A stretch of 34,656 nt of DNA from Spirochaetota bacterium (GTDB lineage Bacteria > Spirochaetota > UBA4802 > UBA5368): positions 1 through 34,656 of the forward strand of contig JALOTJ010000056.1 of the NCBI GenBank assembly GCA_025457965.1. Reading direction: 5' to 3'. Positions 24,108 through 31,764 of this stretch are shown here, one piece after another. The number at the start of each line of letters is the position of its first letter. Within the stretch, counting starts at the first letter, position 1. A program made the translations under genes and the position numbers. The notes under the pieces were generated by a model that was not told where the DNA came from, searched no databases, and was given only the letters and a program-made list of their open reading frames with translations.

Positions 24108-25016
24108 ATGTTTAAAGATGTCGAATCGACCATTAAGGCCCTCGAAACCCAGCAGTACATCTGCTCCAAGGAGATCGCCACGACCGTTTTCCTTGCGATG
24201 AAGATGGAAAAGCCCGTGCTGGTGGAAGGTCCCGCCGGCGTGGGGAAGACCGAGCTCGGAAAATGCATGGCGTCGGCGCTCGGAATGGACCTCATTCGCC
24301 TCCAGTGCTACGAGGGACTCGACGAGGCAAAAGCACTCTACGAGTGGGAATACGCCAAGCAGCTCCTTTACACACAGATCCTCAAGGACAAGCTCTCTGC
24401 GCTCCTGGAAGGCGAAAAGACGCTTTCCGACGCGGTTGCAAGGCTCACCTCGGAGGAAGATGTTTTCTTTTCCGAGAAGTTTCTCATCCCCCGGCCTATT
24501 CTAAAATCGGTCATGGCGAAAAAACCGACCCTCCTGCTCATCGACGAAATCGACAAGTCCGATTCCGAATTCGAGGCGTTTCTGCTCGAGGTGCTCTCCG
24601 ACTTCCAGGTTTCCATTCCCGAAATCGGCACGATCAGGGCCGAACGCAAGCCGTTCGTGCTGCTCACGTCCAACAACGCACGCGAGATGTCCGACGCGTT
24701 GAAACGGCGCTGCCTGCACCTGTACATCGATTTTCCCTCACAAAAGCTCGAGGAAAAGATCGTCACCATAAAGGTACCGGAATGCGGCGCACGGCTGGTG
24801 GGCGAACTCGTCGCGGCGATTCACCGCATCAGGGAGCTTCCTCTTAAAAAGGAGCCCAGCATCAGCGAAACCCTTGACTGGGCGAAAGCCCTGACGCTTC
24901 TGGGATGCGACGTGCTGCGCCGCGACCTCGCCGTCGACACGCTCAACTTCATCTTGAAGTACGAAAAGGACATCGAGCTGGTTAAAAAGCACTCCGCCGA
25001 GGTGTTCGTACATTAA
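24108..25016 (+). CDS. MoxR-family AAA+ ATPase
   Basis: 302 residues. Walker A is GPAGVGKT (41-48), Walker B LLLIDEIDK (142-150), sensor 1 LLTSNNAREM, followed by the arginine-finger region (LKRRCLHLYI). QCYEGLDEAKALYEW matches the CbbQ/NorQ/MoxR subgroup, whose members remodel or insert cofactors into partner complexes with a VWA protein. The partner follows 49 bases downstream. No metal enzyme or dehydrogenase large subunit sits beside the pair, so the client is unknown. ATG 24108 has only a weak ribosome site. A TTGACA at 24064 is too close to the start to form a normal promoter. Confidence 0.9.
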   Translation: MFKDVESTIKALETQQYICSKEIATTVFLAMKMEKPVLVEGPAGVGKTELGKCMASALGMDLIRLQCYEGLDEAKALYEWEYAKQLLYTQILKDKLSALLEGEKTLSDAVARLTSEEDVFFSEKFLIPRPILKSVMAKKPTLLLIDEIDKSDSEFEAFLLEVLSDFQVSIPEIGTIRAERKPFVLLTSNNAREMSDALKRRCLHLYIDFPSQKLEEKIVTIKVPECGARLVGELVAAIHRIRELPLKKEPSISETLDWAKALTLLGCDVLRRDLAVDTLNFILKYEKDIELVKKHSAEVFVH

Positions 25017-25065
25017 ATCAGCCAGGCCCTACGGGCGGGCAGTCAAAGCACGGCAATCGACTGTT

Positions 25066-26412
25066 ATGCACTATGCCACCGAAGAACAGCGCCGCGGAAC
25101 GCAAAAGATCCTCGAGTTCGTCAGGATACTCAAGGAGGCGGACGTGCGCGTCTCTCCGTCCGAGGCGATAGACGTCTTCGGCGCCCTGGGGTATGTGGAT
25201 TATACCGACAGATCCCTCTTCAAGCAGGCGCTCTCGACCACCCTGATCAAGGACTATACCGATATCCCCATATTCGAACGCTGTTTCAGCGAATTCTTCG
25301 ACCGGCGGCCTGCCGACGAGACGGACTGCCCGCTTACGGCCCTCCGTGGCGCCGGTACGGACGCAAACGGCCCCTCCGCCGAGGACATCCGCGAGGCGGG
25401 TGACACCATCGACGATTTTCTCGAAAGCCTGCCCGAAGAGACCCTGTCGACACGCTCCGTGCATGATATCGCAAACATCATTCTCGACGATGAATCGCTC
25501 GCGTCCTCGTCCGGAGCGCTCGGCATGATGATAATGAACGCACGCACGCGCCGGGGGCGTTCCGAAAACGCCGGGGATGATGAGGAAGACAACGACACGG
25601 TCAGGTTCATCATCGGCCGTGTTCGCCGAAGGATAAGGGAAAGGAACATCGGAAGGTCAATACGCAGGCGCGAGGAATACCTTCTCAACAAATTCATTTA
25701 CCAGCTCAAGCCCGCCGAGGTCCAGGAGATGCGGGAGCTTGTCAGGCGCTTCGGCCAGAAGCTCAAGAACAGGATATCCCTGCGCAAGAAACGGGTGAAA
25801 CACGGAGGGCTCGATGTAAAGCGGACCTTCCGCAGCAACCTGGCCCATGGCGGAATCCCGTTCAGACTGTATTTCCGCGACAAGAAGATAGACCGGCCCC
25901 AGCTCGTGGTGCTGTGCGATATATCGAGCTCGGTCAACCAGTATTCCCGATTCATGCTGCTGCTCACCTACACACTGCAGGGGCTGTTCTCGAAGGTGCG
26001 GACCTTCGCCTTTATCAGCAACATGGTGGAGATAACGCCGCTGTTCATGGAGATGGACCCCGAGCGGGCGCTTAATTCCATCTTCACCGACACCAGCTTC
26101 ACCTATGGCTTCGGCAGCAACTATGGCCGATGTTTCGACCAGTTCGTCGACGGTTACAGCGACTCGCTGGGGAGAAAGACCACGGTGCTGGTGCTCGGCG
26201 ACGCGCGTAACAACAACCAGGACCCGGGGATCGACTCTTTTATGCGAATAAAGGAGTCCTCTCGAAACATCTTCTGGCTCAACCCGGACAGGCGCCATCT
26301 CTGGGACTGGAGCGACAGCATCGCGGGCCTCTACGCCGCGCACTGTACCGAGATGAAGGAAGTGAATAATTTTCTGGACTTATCTGAATTCATCGATAAA
26401 CTGTTCAAGTGA
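25066..26412 (+). CDS. CoxE-like VWA-domain protein, partner of the MoxR ATPase
   Basis: 448 residues. The N-terminal half is helical and acidic; a basic linker (about 180-265, RVRRRIRERNIGRSIRRRE) follows. The C-terminal VWA domain starts with VVLCDISSSV, whose MIDAS motif DISSS begins at Asp285, and includes TFAFISNMVEI and a later VLVLGDARNN. CoxE/YeaD-type VWA proteins work with MoxR ATPases to mature metal centres or remodel membrane complexes. No signal peptide or membrane helix, so cytoplasmic. It ends one base before the histidine-kinase start, implying co-transcription. No clear Shine-Dalgarno was seen before ATG 25066. Confidence 0.87.
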   Translation: MHYATEEQRRGTQKILEFVRILKEADVRVSPSEAIDVFGALGYVDYTDRSLFKQALSTTLIKDYTDIPIFERCFSEFFDRRPADETDCPLTALRGAGTDANGPSAEDIREAGDTIDDFLESLPEETLSTRSVHDIANIILDDESLASSSGALGMMIMNARTRRGRSENAGDDEEDNDTVRFIIGRVRRRIRERNIGRSIRRREEYLLNKFIYQLKPAEVQEMRELVRRFGQKLKNRISLRKKRVKHGGLDVKRTFRSNLAHGGIPFRLYFRDKKIDRPQLVVLCDISSSVNQYSRFMLLLTYTLQGLFSKVRTFAFISNMVEITPLFMEMDPERALNSIFTDTSFTYGFGSNYGRCFDQFVDGYSDSLGRKTTVLVLGDARNNNQDPGIDSFMRIKESSRNIFWLNPDRRHLWDWSDSIAGLYAAHCTEMKEVNNFLDLSEFIDKLFK

Positions 26413-26413
26413 T

Positions 26414-28345
26414 ATGAATACCAGGATACAGGCGAGCCTTCGCGTAAAACTGATCTTCAGCCTCGTTTCGGTGGTGCTTATCATCGGCTCCGCCTCAATT
26501 ACCATCGGCCTGAGAATCATCAACAATAACATCGTGGGACAGGCCTATGAGCAGGTCCAGAACGACCTCAAGACCGCGCGCTACATTTACGAAGACAAAA
26601 TTCAAATAATCCATCACTTCATGCGCCACCTTTCCCTGCTCCCCTATCTCCACGACGCCGTGGAGCAAAACGACCGGAGGCTCCTCGTCAACAAGCTCCA
26701 GGAGGTCAAACGGGAGCTCAATCTCGACATACTGAACATCGTCGATCCCGCCGGCAGGGTGATCGTTCGGGCGCGCAATCCCTTTAAATCGGGGGACAGC
26801 GTTTCCGACGACAGGTACATCAGCTACGTCCAGACCAATCTCAAATCGTGTTACGGCTCGGACATAATGTCCCACGATCACCTCCTCAGGGAGGGGCGTG
26901 ACCTCGCCGAAAGGGCGTTCATAACGCTCGTCCCCACGCCGATGGCCCGTAAAACCGACAACACTTACGAGGACAGGGGACTGGTTCTTAAAGCCGCATC
27001 CCCCATGATTCGCGACGGCAGGTTGATCGGAATCATCTACGGTGCGAAGCTGATCAACCGCAATTACGACATGGTCGACCAGATCAAGAGCCTTGTTTTC
27101 AAGGACCAGAAATACGGCGGTTTCGAATACGGGACGGCAACGATATTCCTCGAAGACCTGCGTGTCTCGACCAATGTTCTCCGTGAAGACGGGGTGCGCG
27201 CCATCGGCACGCGTATTTCGGAGGAGGTCTACAAGAAGGTGTTCGAGCGCGGGGAACTGTGGCTCGACAAGGCCTTCGTGGTCAATAACTGGTATATTTC
27301 CGCCTACAGCCCTATCTATGACCTGCACCGCAAGGTGATCGGAATGATTTATGTGGGCATTATCGAAAACAAGTTCAACGACATCAAAAAGGAAACCACG
27401 ATCCTTTTCCTTGTCATCATCATCGTGACCCTGCTCATAGCCATCGGGCTTTCTATTTACCTCATCCAGAACTTCCTTCATCCCGTCAACATTCTGGTCA
27501 ACGCGTCCAAGGAAATCGCCGAGGGCAACTACACCATCAAGATCCCGGTCGACTCCAAGGACGAACTGGGCTATCTCTGCAAGACCTTCAATTCCATGGT
27601 CGCCGCCATTGTTGAGCGGGACAATCTCCTGAAGGAGGACACGCAGAAACAGATTATACAGTCTGAAAAGCTGGCCTCGCTGGGAAAGCTCGCCGCGGGA
27701 ATCGCCCACGAGATCAACAATCCACTCACCGGAGTGCTCACCTACAGCTCCATCCTTCTGGAGGAGCTCAAGGATACCGAGCATAAAGACGACCTCGAGG
27801 TGATCGTCAACGAGACACTGCGCTGCCGCAAGATAGTCCGGGAGATCCTCAACTTTGCCAGGGAAACGCGCATCGAGAAGGAGCACTCGAACATCAACAA
27901 GGTCATCAACGAAACGCTATCGATACTCGAGAAGCACGTCAACTTCCAGAACATCAGCATCGTCAAGGAATTCGACTCCGCCGTCCCCGACATGGAGATC
28001 GACATCAATCAAATTAAATCGGTCATCAACAATCTGTCCCTCAACGCCTCGGACGCGATGCCGGAGGGCGGCACGCTGACAATCCGGACCGTTTACGACT
28101 CTGCACCGAACGCCGTGATCGTCGAGTTTATCGATACCGGGCTCGGCATCAGCGAGGAAATCATTGGTAAAATATTCGATCCCTTCTTTACGACCAAGCA
28201 GACCGGGAAGGGCACCGGACTGGGCCTTGCCGTCACCTATGGGATTATCAAGCGACATAACGGCACCATTACCGTAAAAAGCTCGACGGGAGAAGGGACA
28301 ACTTTTACCATCGTTTTACCCGTGGCGCAGGGAGTGGCCCAGTGA
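26414..28345 (+). CDS. Membrane sensor histidine kinase (Cache-HAMP-HisKA-HATPase)
   Basis: 643 residues. TM1 is at about 12-35. A periplasmic region of some 290 residues has Cache features (LNLDILNIVDPAGRVIVRA, then GLVLKAASPMIRDGRLIGIIYGA). TM2 is at about 329-351 and HAMP at 352-405. The DHp domain has His432 in AGIAHEINNPLTG. The ATPase domain has the N box NNLSLNASDAMPEGG, G1 DTGLGIS and G2 GKGTGLGLAVTYG. It should bind a small ligand outside and autophosphorylate on His432. There is no receiver domain in the protein; the REC-kinase hybrid 182 bases downstream is the likeliest partner (inference). The ATG follows the VWA stop by one base with no obvious ribosome site. Confidence 0.93.
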   Translation: MNTRIQASLRVKLIFSLVSVVLIIGSASITIGLRIINNNIVGQAYEQVQNDLKTARYIYEDKIQIIHHFMRHLSLLPYLHDAVEQNDRRLLVNKLQEVKRELNLDILNIVDPAGRVIVRARNPFKSGDSVSDDRYISYVQTNLKSCYGSDIMSHDHLLREGRDLAERAFITLVPTPMARKTDNTYEDRGLVLKAASPMIRDGRLIGIIYGAKLINRNYDMVDQIKSLVFKDQKYGGFEYGTATIFLEDLRVSTNVLREDGVRAIGTRISEEVYKKVFERGELWLDKAFVVNNWYISAYSPIYDLHRKVIGMIYVGIIENKFNDIKKETTILFLVIIIVTLLIAIGLSIYLIQNFLHPVNILVNASKEIAEGNYTIKIPVDSKDELGYLCKTFNSMVAAIVERDNLLKEDTQKQIIQSEKLASLGKLAAGIAHEINNPLTGVLTYSSILLEELKDTEHKDDLEVIVNETLRCRKIVREILNFARETRIEKEHSNINKVINETLSILEKHVNFQNISIVKEFDSAVPDMEIDINQIKSVINNLSLNASDAMPEGGTLTIRTVYDSAPNAVIVEFIDTGLGISEEIIGKIFDPFFTTKQTGKGTGLGLAVTYGIIKRHNGTITVKSSTGEGTTFTIVLPVAQGVAQ

Positions 28346-28527
28346 GACGGGGCGCGAAATCGCCGATGGCGGGCTTTTTGACAATAAGTGCTTGAAATTC
28401 ATCGCGCCATATCGCAGTTTATTCACGAATGCGGTGCGCCATCTCCCGGACCGGCGGGCGACGACAATCGTGTACCGCAAGCCGAATGCGTGATCGCGTT
28501 GATTCCGTTTCCAAAAAAGGGCATAAA

Positions 28528-29604
28528 ATGGCCATAGTAAAGATTCTTATCATTGACGATGAAGAAGTGGTTCTCAAGAGTTCATTGCGCATTCTCAAGA
28601 ACGAAGACTACGAGATCGACACGGCCCCGGCCGGCATCGAGGGTCTCGAGATGGCGAAGAGTAAAAAATATGATATCGTCATCACCGACCTCATGATGCC
28701 CAAACTCGGAGGAATGGAAATACTCAAAACCCTCCAGAAGGAACAGCCGGACGTCACCGTCATCATCTTCACCGGGTACGCCACCGTGGAAACGGCCCGC
28801 GAGGCCCTTAAAAACGGCGCCTTCGACTATATACCGAAACCCTTCACCCCCGAGGAACTGAGGGACATCGTCAAAAACGCGATCGCCTCTCGACAGGACA
28901 GCTCCCAGACCCGCATGCTCGATCTCATGTCCATCGTATCGCACGAGTTGAAAAGCCCCATTTCCGTGGTGCACACCACCGCCGAGACGCTCTACAAGGG
29001 CTACTTCGGCAAGCTCGACCCCGGCCAGGAAAAGACGATAGAGACCATATTGCGCAACTGCCAGTATCTCGAGGACATCATCCGCAACTACCTCGACCTT
29101 TCGAAAATGGAGCTCGACAACATTCAGGCCTTCGCACAGCCGATCGACCTGGTGGAAGAGGTCGTAAAGCCGGTTGTTGAACTCCCCGAGCACGTTGCGA
29201 ACATGAAAAAGATGCCAATTACCGCCGACCTCAAGCTACGGCCCACAATCAACGGCGATCCGAATTTACTGAAAATACTGGTCACCAATCTTGTCAACAA
29301 CGCCATTAAATACGGCAAACCCGAAACCGAGATCAGGCTGACGCTCGAGGAGAAGGGCGGCGCCATAGCTCTTTCCGTCTACAACGAGGGTGTTGGAATA
29401 TCAAGAGAAGACATAGAGGCAAGGCTGTTCCAGCGCTTCTCCCGCCTCAAACAAAAGGGAACCGAAGGGGTAAAGGGAACGGGACTGGGTCTTTATATAT
29501 GCAAAACCATAGCCGAAAAGCACAATGGCACCATTGCCGTTGAATCGGAACAGGGGAACTGGGTGAAATTTACCGTAACCCTTCCCGTTTCGAAGAATGA
29601 ATAG
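28528..29604 (+). CDS. Response-regulator/histidine-kinase hybrid (REC-HisKA-HATPase), soluble
   Basis: 358 residues from ATG 28528, preceded by AAAAAAGGG. A receiver domain (1-120) has acidic residues Asp10-Asp11, phospho-acceptor Asp54 in VITDLMMPKLGG, Thr82 and Lys104. It is followed directly by a kinase: His139 in MSIVSHELKSPIS, an N box near NLVNNAIKYG, and GVKGTGLGLYICK. No membrane segment. REC before kinase is the arrangement of phosphorelay intermediates or receiver-gated kinases rather than of a final regulator; no DNA-binding output domain is present. The frame is open upstream to 28429, but that part is not family sequence. The long gap from the preceding kinase gene has no terminator. 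Confidence 0.92.
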   Translation: MAIVKILIIDDEEVVLKSSLRILKNEDYEIDTAPAGIEGLEMAKSKKYDIVITDLMMPKLGGMEILKTLQKEQPDVTVIIFTGYATVETAREALKNGAFDYIPKPFTPEELRDIVKNAIASRQDSSQTRMLDLMSIVSHELKSPISVVHTTAETLYKGYFGKLDPGQEKTIETILRNCQYLEDIIRNYLDLSKMELDNIQAFAQPIDLVEEVVKPVVELPEHVANMKKMPITADLKLRPTINGDPNLLKILVTNLVNNAIKYGKPETEIRLTLEEKGGAIALSVYNEGVGISREDIEARLFQRFSRLKQKGTEGVKGTGLGLYICKTIAEKHNGTIAVESEQGNWVKFTVTLPVSKNE

Positions 29605-29622
29605 CGGGTCGATTTTTTATTC

Positions 29623-29653
29623 TTTACATGACGCCGCACGGATCTGTTATATT
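29623..29653 (+). promoter_or_regulatory. Candidate promoter of the STAS gene (extended -10)
   Basis: TTTACA (29623-29628) and TATATT (29648-29653), with TG one base before the -10 box (29645-29646), an extended -10. The 19-base spacing is long but tolerated with an extended -10. This would give a leader of about 135 bases before the STAS start. Confidence 0.45.
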
Positions 29654-29670
29654 GTCCTGAAGCCAGTTTG

Positions 29671-29712
29671 ACCGGGAGAATGACCGTGGCTGACACTGAT
29701 GCGATTCCCGGT
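29671..29712 (+). promoter_or_regulatory. Inverted repeat in the STAS leader
   Basis: ACCGGGA (29671-29677) pairs with TCCCGGT (29706-29712) across a 28-base loop, downstream of the candidate promoter and upstream of the STAS ribosome site. It may fold in the RNA or be an operator-like site; no protein can be named. Confidence 0.2.
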
Positions 29713-29793
29713 CTGCAGACGCGCGCCTACTGAATGCGGTCTTACCGTGAAATAAAGTGAATCATCTTCAGATGGAGCGACTTGGAGGGGCTG

Positions 29794-30117
29794 ATGGAAA
29801 TAGAATTCAAAGACCTGGGGGAGCACAAAATTGTAGAGGTGAGCGGTGAAGTGGACCTCTACAACGTCAGCGAGTTGAAAAAGGCGCTATTTAGCATAAC
29901 GGACGGCAAGCATTCCAGCGTAATAGTCGACCTCAAGAACGTCAACTACATGGACTCTTCAGGGATAGGCGCCCTTGTGGCGGGCCAGAAAAAGATGAAA
30001 GCCCACAGCGGTAGATTCGCTCTCGTTAACATACACGACGATGTCCTGAACATCCTCAAACTCGCCACGCTCGACAAGTTTTTTAAAATATACGAAAGCG
30101 AGGATGAGCTTCTGTAG
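29794..30117 (+). CDS. Anti-sigma-factor antagonist (STAS domain, SpoIIAA/RsbV-like)
   Basis: 107 residues, a single STAS domain. The phosphorylation loop YMDSSGIGALV (52-62) has the conserved D-S-S-G, and Ser56 matches the serine phosphorylated in SpoIIAA. Such proteins, when unphosphorylated, bind an anti-sigma kinase and free its partner; a PP2C phosphatase reactivates them. A phosphatase of that type is encoded just 6 bases away on the opposite strand. ATG 29794 has GGAGGGG at good spacing and is preferred to the TTG at 29782. The cognate kinase (RsbW/SpoIIAB type) and sigma factor are not in the window. Confidence 0.92.
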   Translation: MEIEFKDLGEHKIVEVSGEVDLYNVSELKKALFSITDGKHSSVIVDLKNVNYMDSSGIGALVAGQKKMKAHSGRFALVNIHDDVLNILKLATLDKFFKIYESEDELL

Positions 30118-30123
30118 TTCCCG

Positions 30124-31764
30124 TCAGGAGACCCTCTTCATTACCAGCATCGTCATGTCGTCATGTGGCGGCGCCGCCCCCTGGAAGGTTGAAACGTCGT
30201 CGATTATCCTTTCGACTATCTCCTGCGCGTTGAGCTGGTGGCTGTTAATTATCAGCTGCTGAAGGCGCGGGCTGCCGTATTCCTCTCTTTTCTCGTTGCG
30301 CATTTCGGAAACGCCGTCCGTATACAACACCACGATGTCACCCGGATCAAGCCTGACCTTGGCATGCAAATACTCAACGTCTTCCGTAATTCCGATGGGC
30401 ATGCCCTCCAGATTCGTGGCCGTGCACCTGCCCAGCGACGCCCGGTAGCAAAACAGCGGTCCGTGCCCGGCGTTCGAAAAAGACAGCTCTCCCGTTTCAC
30501 GATTGTAAATCATGAAGAAAAGCGTGGCGAACTTGTCTACGGCGAAGTCGGCGCTCAGGGCGTCGTTGATCGACCGGACGATCGTCGCGCAGTCCACCCG
30601 TTTATTGGTCTTTACCGAGTTGGTGAACACGGTGCGTATCATGACCATCACGAGCGAGGCCGGCACCCCCTTGCCCGAAACGTCGCTGATGAGCGCCCCG
30701 ACCCTGGTATCGCTGATATCGATATAATCGAAGTAATCGCCACCCACACCTTTGGCGGCCTTGGTGAATCCCTTTATCTGGATGCCCCTCTTTTCGTAGA
30801 AACCCATGGGATTGAGCCCCTCCTGGATTTCCTTCGCCAGCTCGAGCTGCTCCTCCATGATCCTGGATTCGATCTCCTTATCCTTTGCTTTCTTTAGTTT
30901 CTCCGTCATAATGTTAAAATCGTTGGCGAGAAGCCCCAGCTCATCGGACCTGTTGATGTCGATTTTATGCTCCAGATCGCCCGTTGAGATGATCGCGGCC
31001 CCCTCGGAGAGTTTTTTGATCGGTTTTATCGTCACGCTGGCAAGAATAAAGGATCCTAGAATCGCCACGGCGAGGAAAAATACGGCGATTACCATGATGT
31101 TCATCGTGACCTCGGCAATCTGGTCACGGATAATCCGGTCCGAAAACCCCATGCGGACCGTGGCGATCCTGTTTTTGAACAAAGTATGGAGCACCGGCCT
31201 GGAAAAATCATAGATAATGCCCCCCCTTTCGACCGGGTCCGGAAAGTCGAGCATGAGAGGGCGCTCGGTCTCGGCGTATTCCCGGGCTTTCCGCGTTATC
31301 TCGTCGTCTTCCATTTCACTGCCGTTTTTCTCGGGATCGAAGTTCTGTATGATTCTTCCATTAGGGTCGAAAATAAAGACATAGCGGATCGAGGTGATCT
31401 TCTGCACATTACGCACGGCGGCGATCAGCGCGAGCTCGTCTTTTGCGCTGATCGATTCCTGTGCCGTATTGGTGAGGTGTTCGATCTCGCGCTCGGCGAA
31501 TTTAATGATTTCTGACTTCAGAAGCGCGCTTTCCGTGCGGATGAAATAGAGCGTCATGATGGCGATGACCACCGATACGAGCGTGATGATCGCCAGGGAG
31601 AACTTCATCCTGAGACCGAACCTCACCTTCGGTCCCTCCACGCGCGCGGCCGCGCCCTTCCCGGCCCCGCCTTTTCCTTCCCCTTTTTTCGCGACGGTCC
31701 CGTCCTTATCCTTCCCGGACCGGGTTTCGACGGTTTTTTTCTTTCTGTCCCCTGCGCCCATCAT
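30124..31764 (-). CDS. Membrane sensor PP2C-type serine phosphatase (HAMP-SpoIIE/RsbU family)
   Basis: 546 residues. The N-terminus (about 1-48) is a Lys/Gly/Glu-rich low-complexity tail facing the cytoplasm. TM1 is at about 55-75, a periplasmic sensor of about 140 residues follows, TM2 is at about 220-242, then HAMP (KPIKKLSEGAAIISTGDLEHKI). The SpoIIE phosphatase domain shows GVGGDYFDYI, ISDVSGKGVPASLVM and VLYTDGVSEMRN with the metal-binding aspartates. It likely dephosphorylates a STAS protein, and the STAS gene lies end-to-end with it. The start ATG overlaps the TPR gene stop (TGATG) with AGGAAGG upstream; GTG 31767 or ATG 31761 are alternatives. Confidence 0.92.
   Translation of the reverse strand: MMGAGDRKKKTVETRSGKDKDGTVAKKGEGKGGAGKGAAARVEGPKVRFGLRMKFSLAIITLVSVVIAIMTLYFIRTESALLKSEIIKFAEREIEHLTNTAQESISAKDELALIAAVRNVQKITSIRYVFIFDPNGRIIQNFDPEKNGSEMEDDEITRKAREYAETERPLMLDFPDPVERGGIIYDFSRPVLHTLFKNRIATVRMGFSDRIIRDQIAEVTMNIMVIAVFFLAVAILGSFILASVTIKPIKKLSEGAAIISTGDLEHKIDINRSDELGLLANDFNIMTEKLKKAKDKEIESRIMEEQLELAKEIQEGLNPMGFYEKRGIQIKGFTKAAKGVGGDYFDYIDISDTRVGALISDVSGKGVPASLVMVMIRTVFTNSVKTNKRVDCATIVRSINDALSADFAVDKFATLFFMIYNRETGELSFSNAGHGPLFCYRASLGRCTATNLEGMPIGITEDVEYLHAKVRLDPGDIVVLYTDGVSEMRNEKREEYGSPRLQQLIINSHQLNAQEIVERIIDDVSTFQGAAPPHDDMTMLVMKRVS

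Noticed and set aside
26495-27886. 463-codon open frame antisense to the Cache histidine kinase
   Set aside because: The plus-strand frame has complete kinase motifs; the antisense frame has none. Long antisense frames are common in this G+C-rich sequence.
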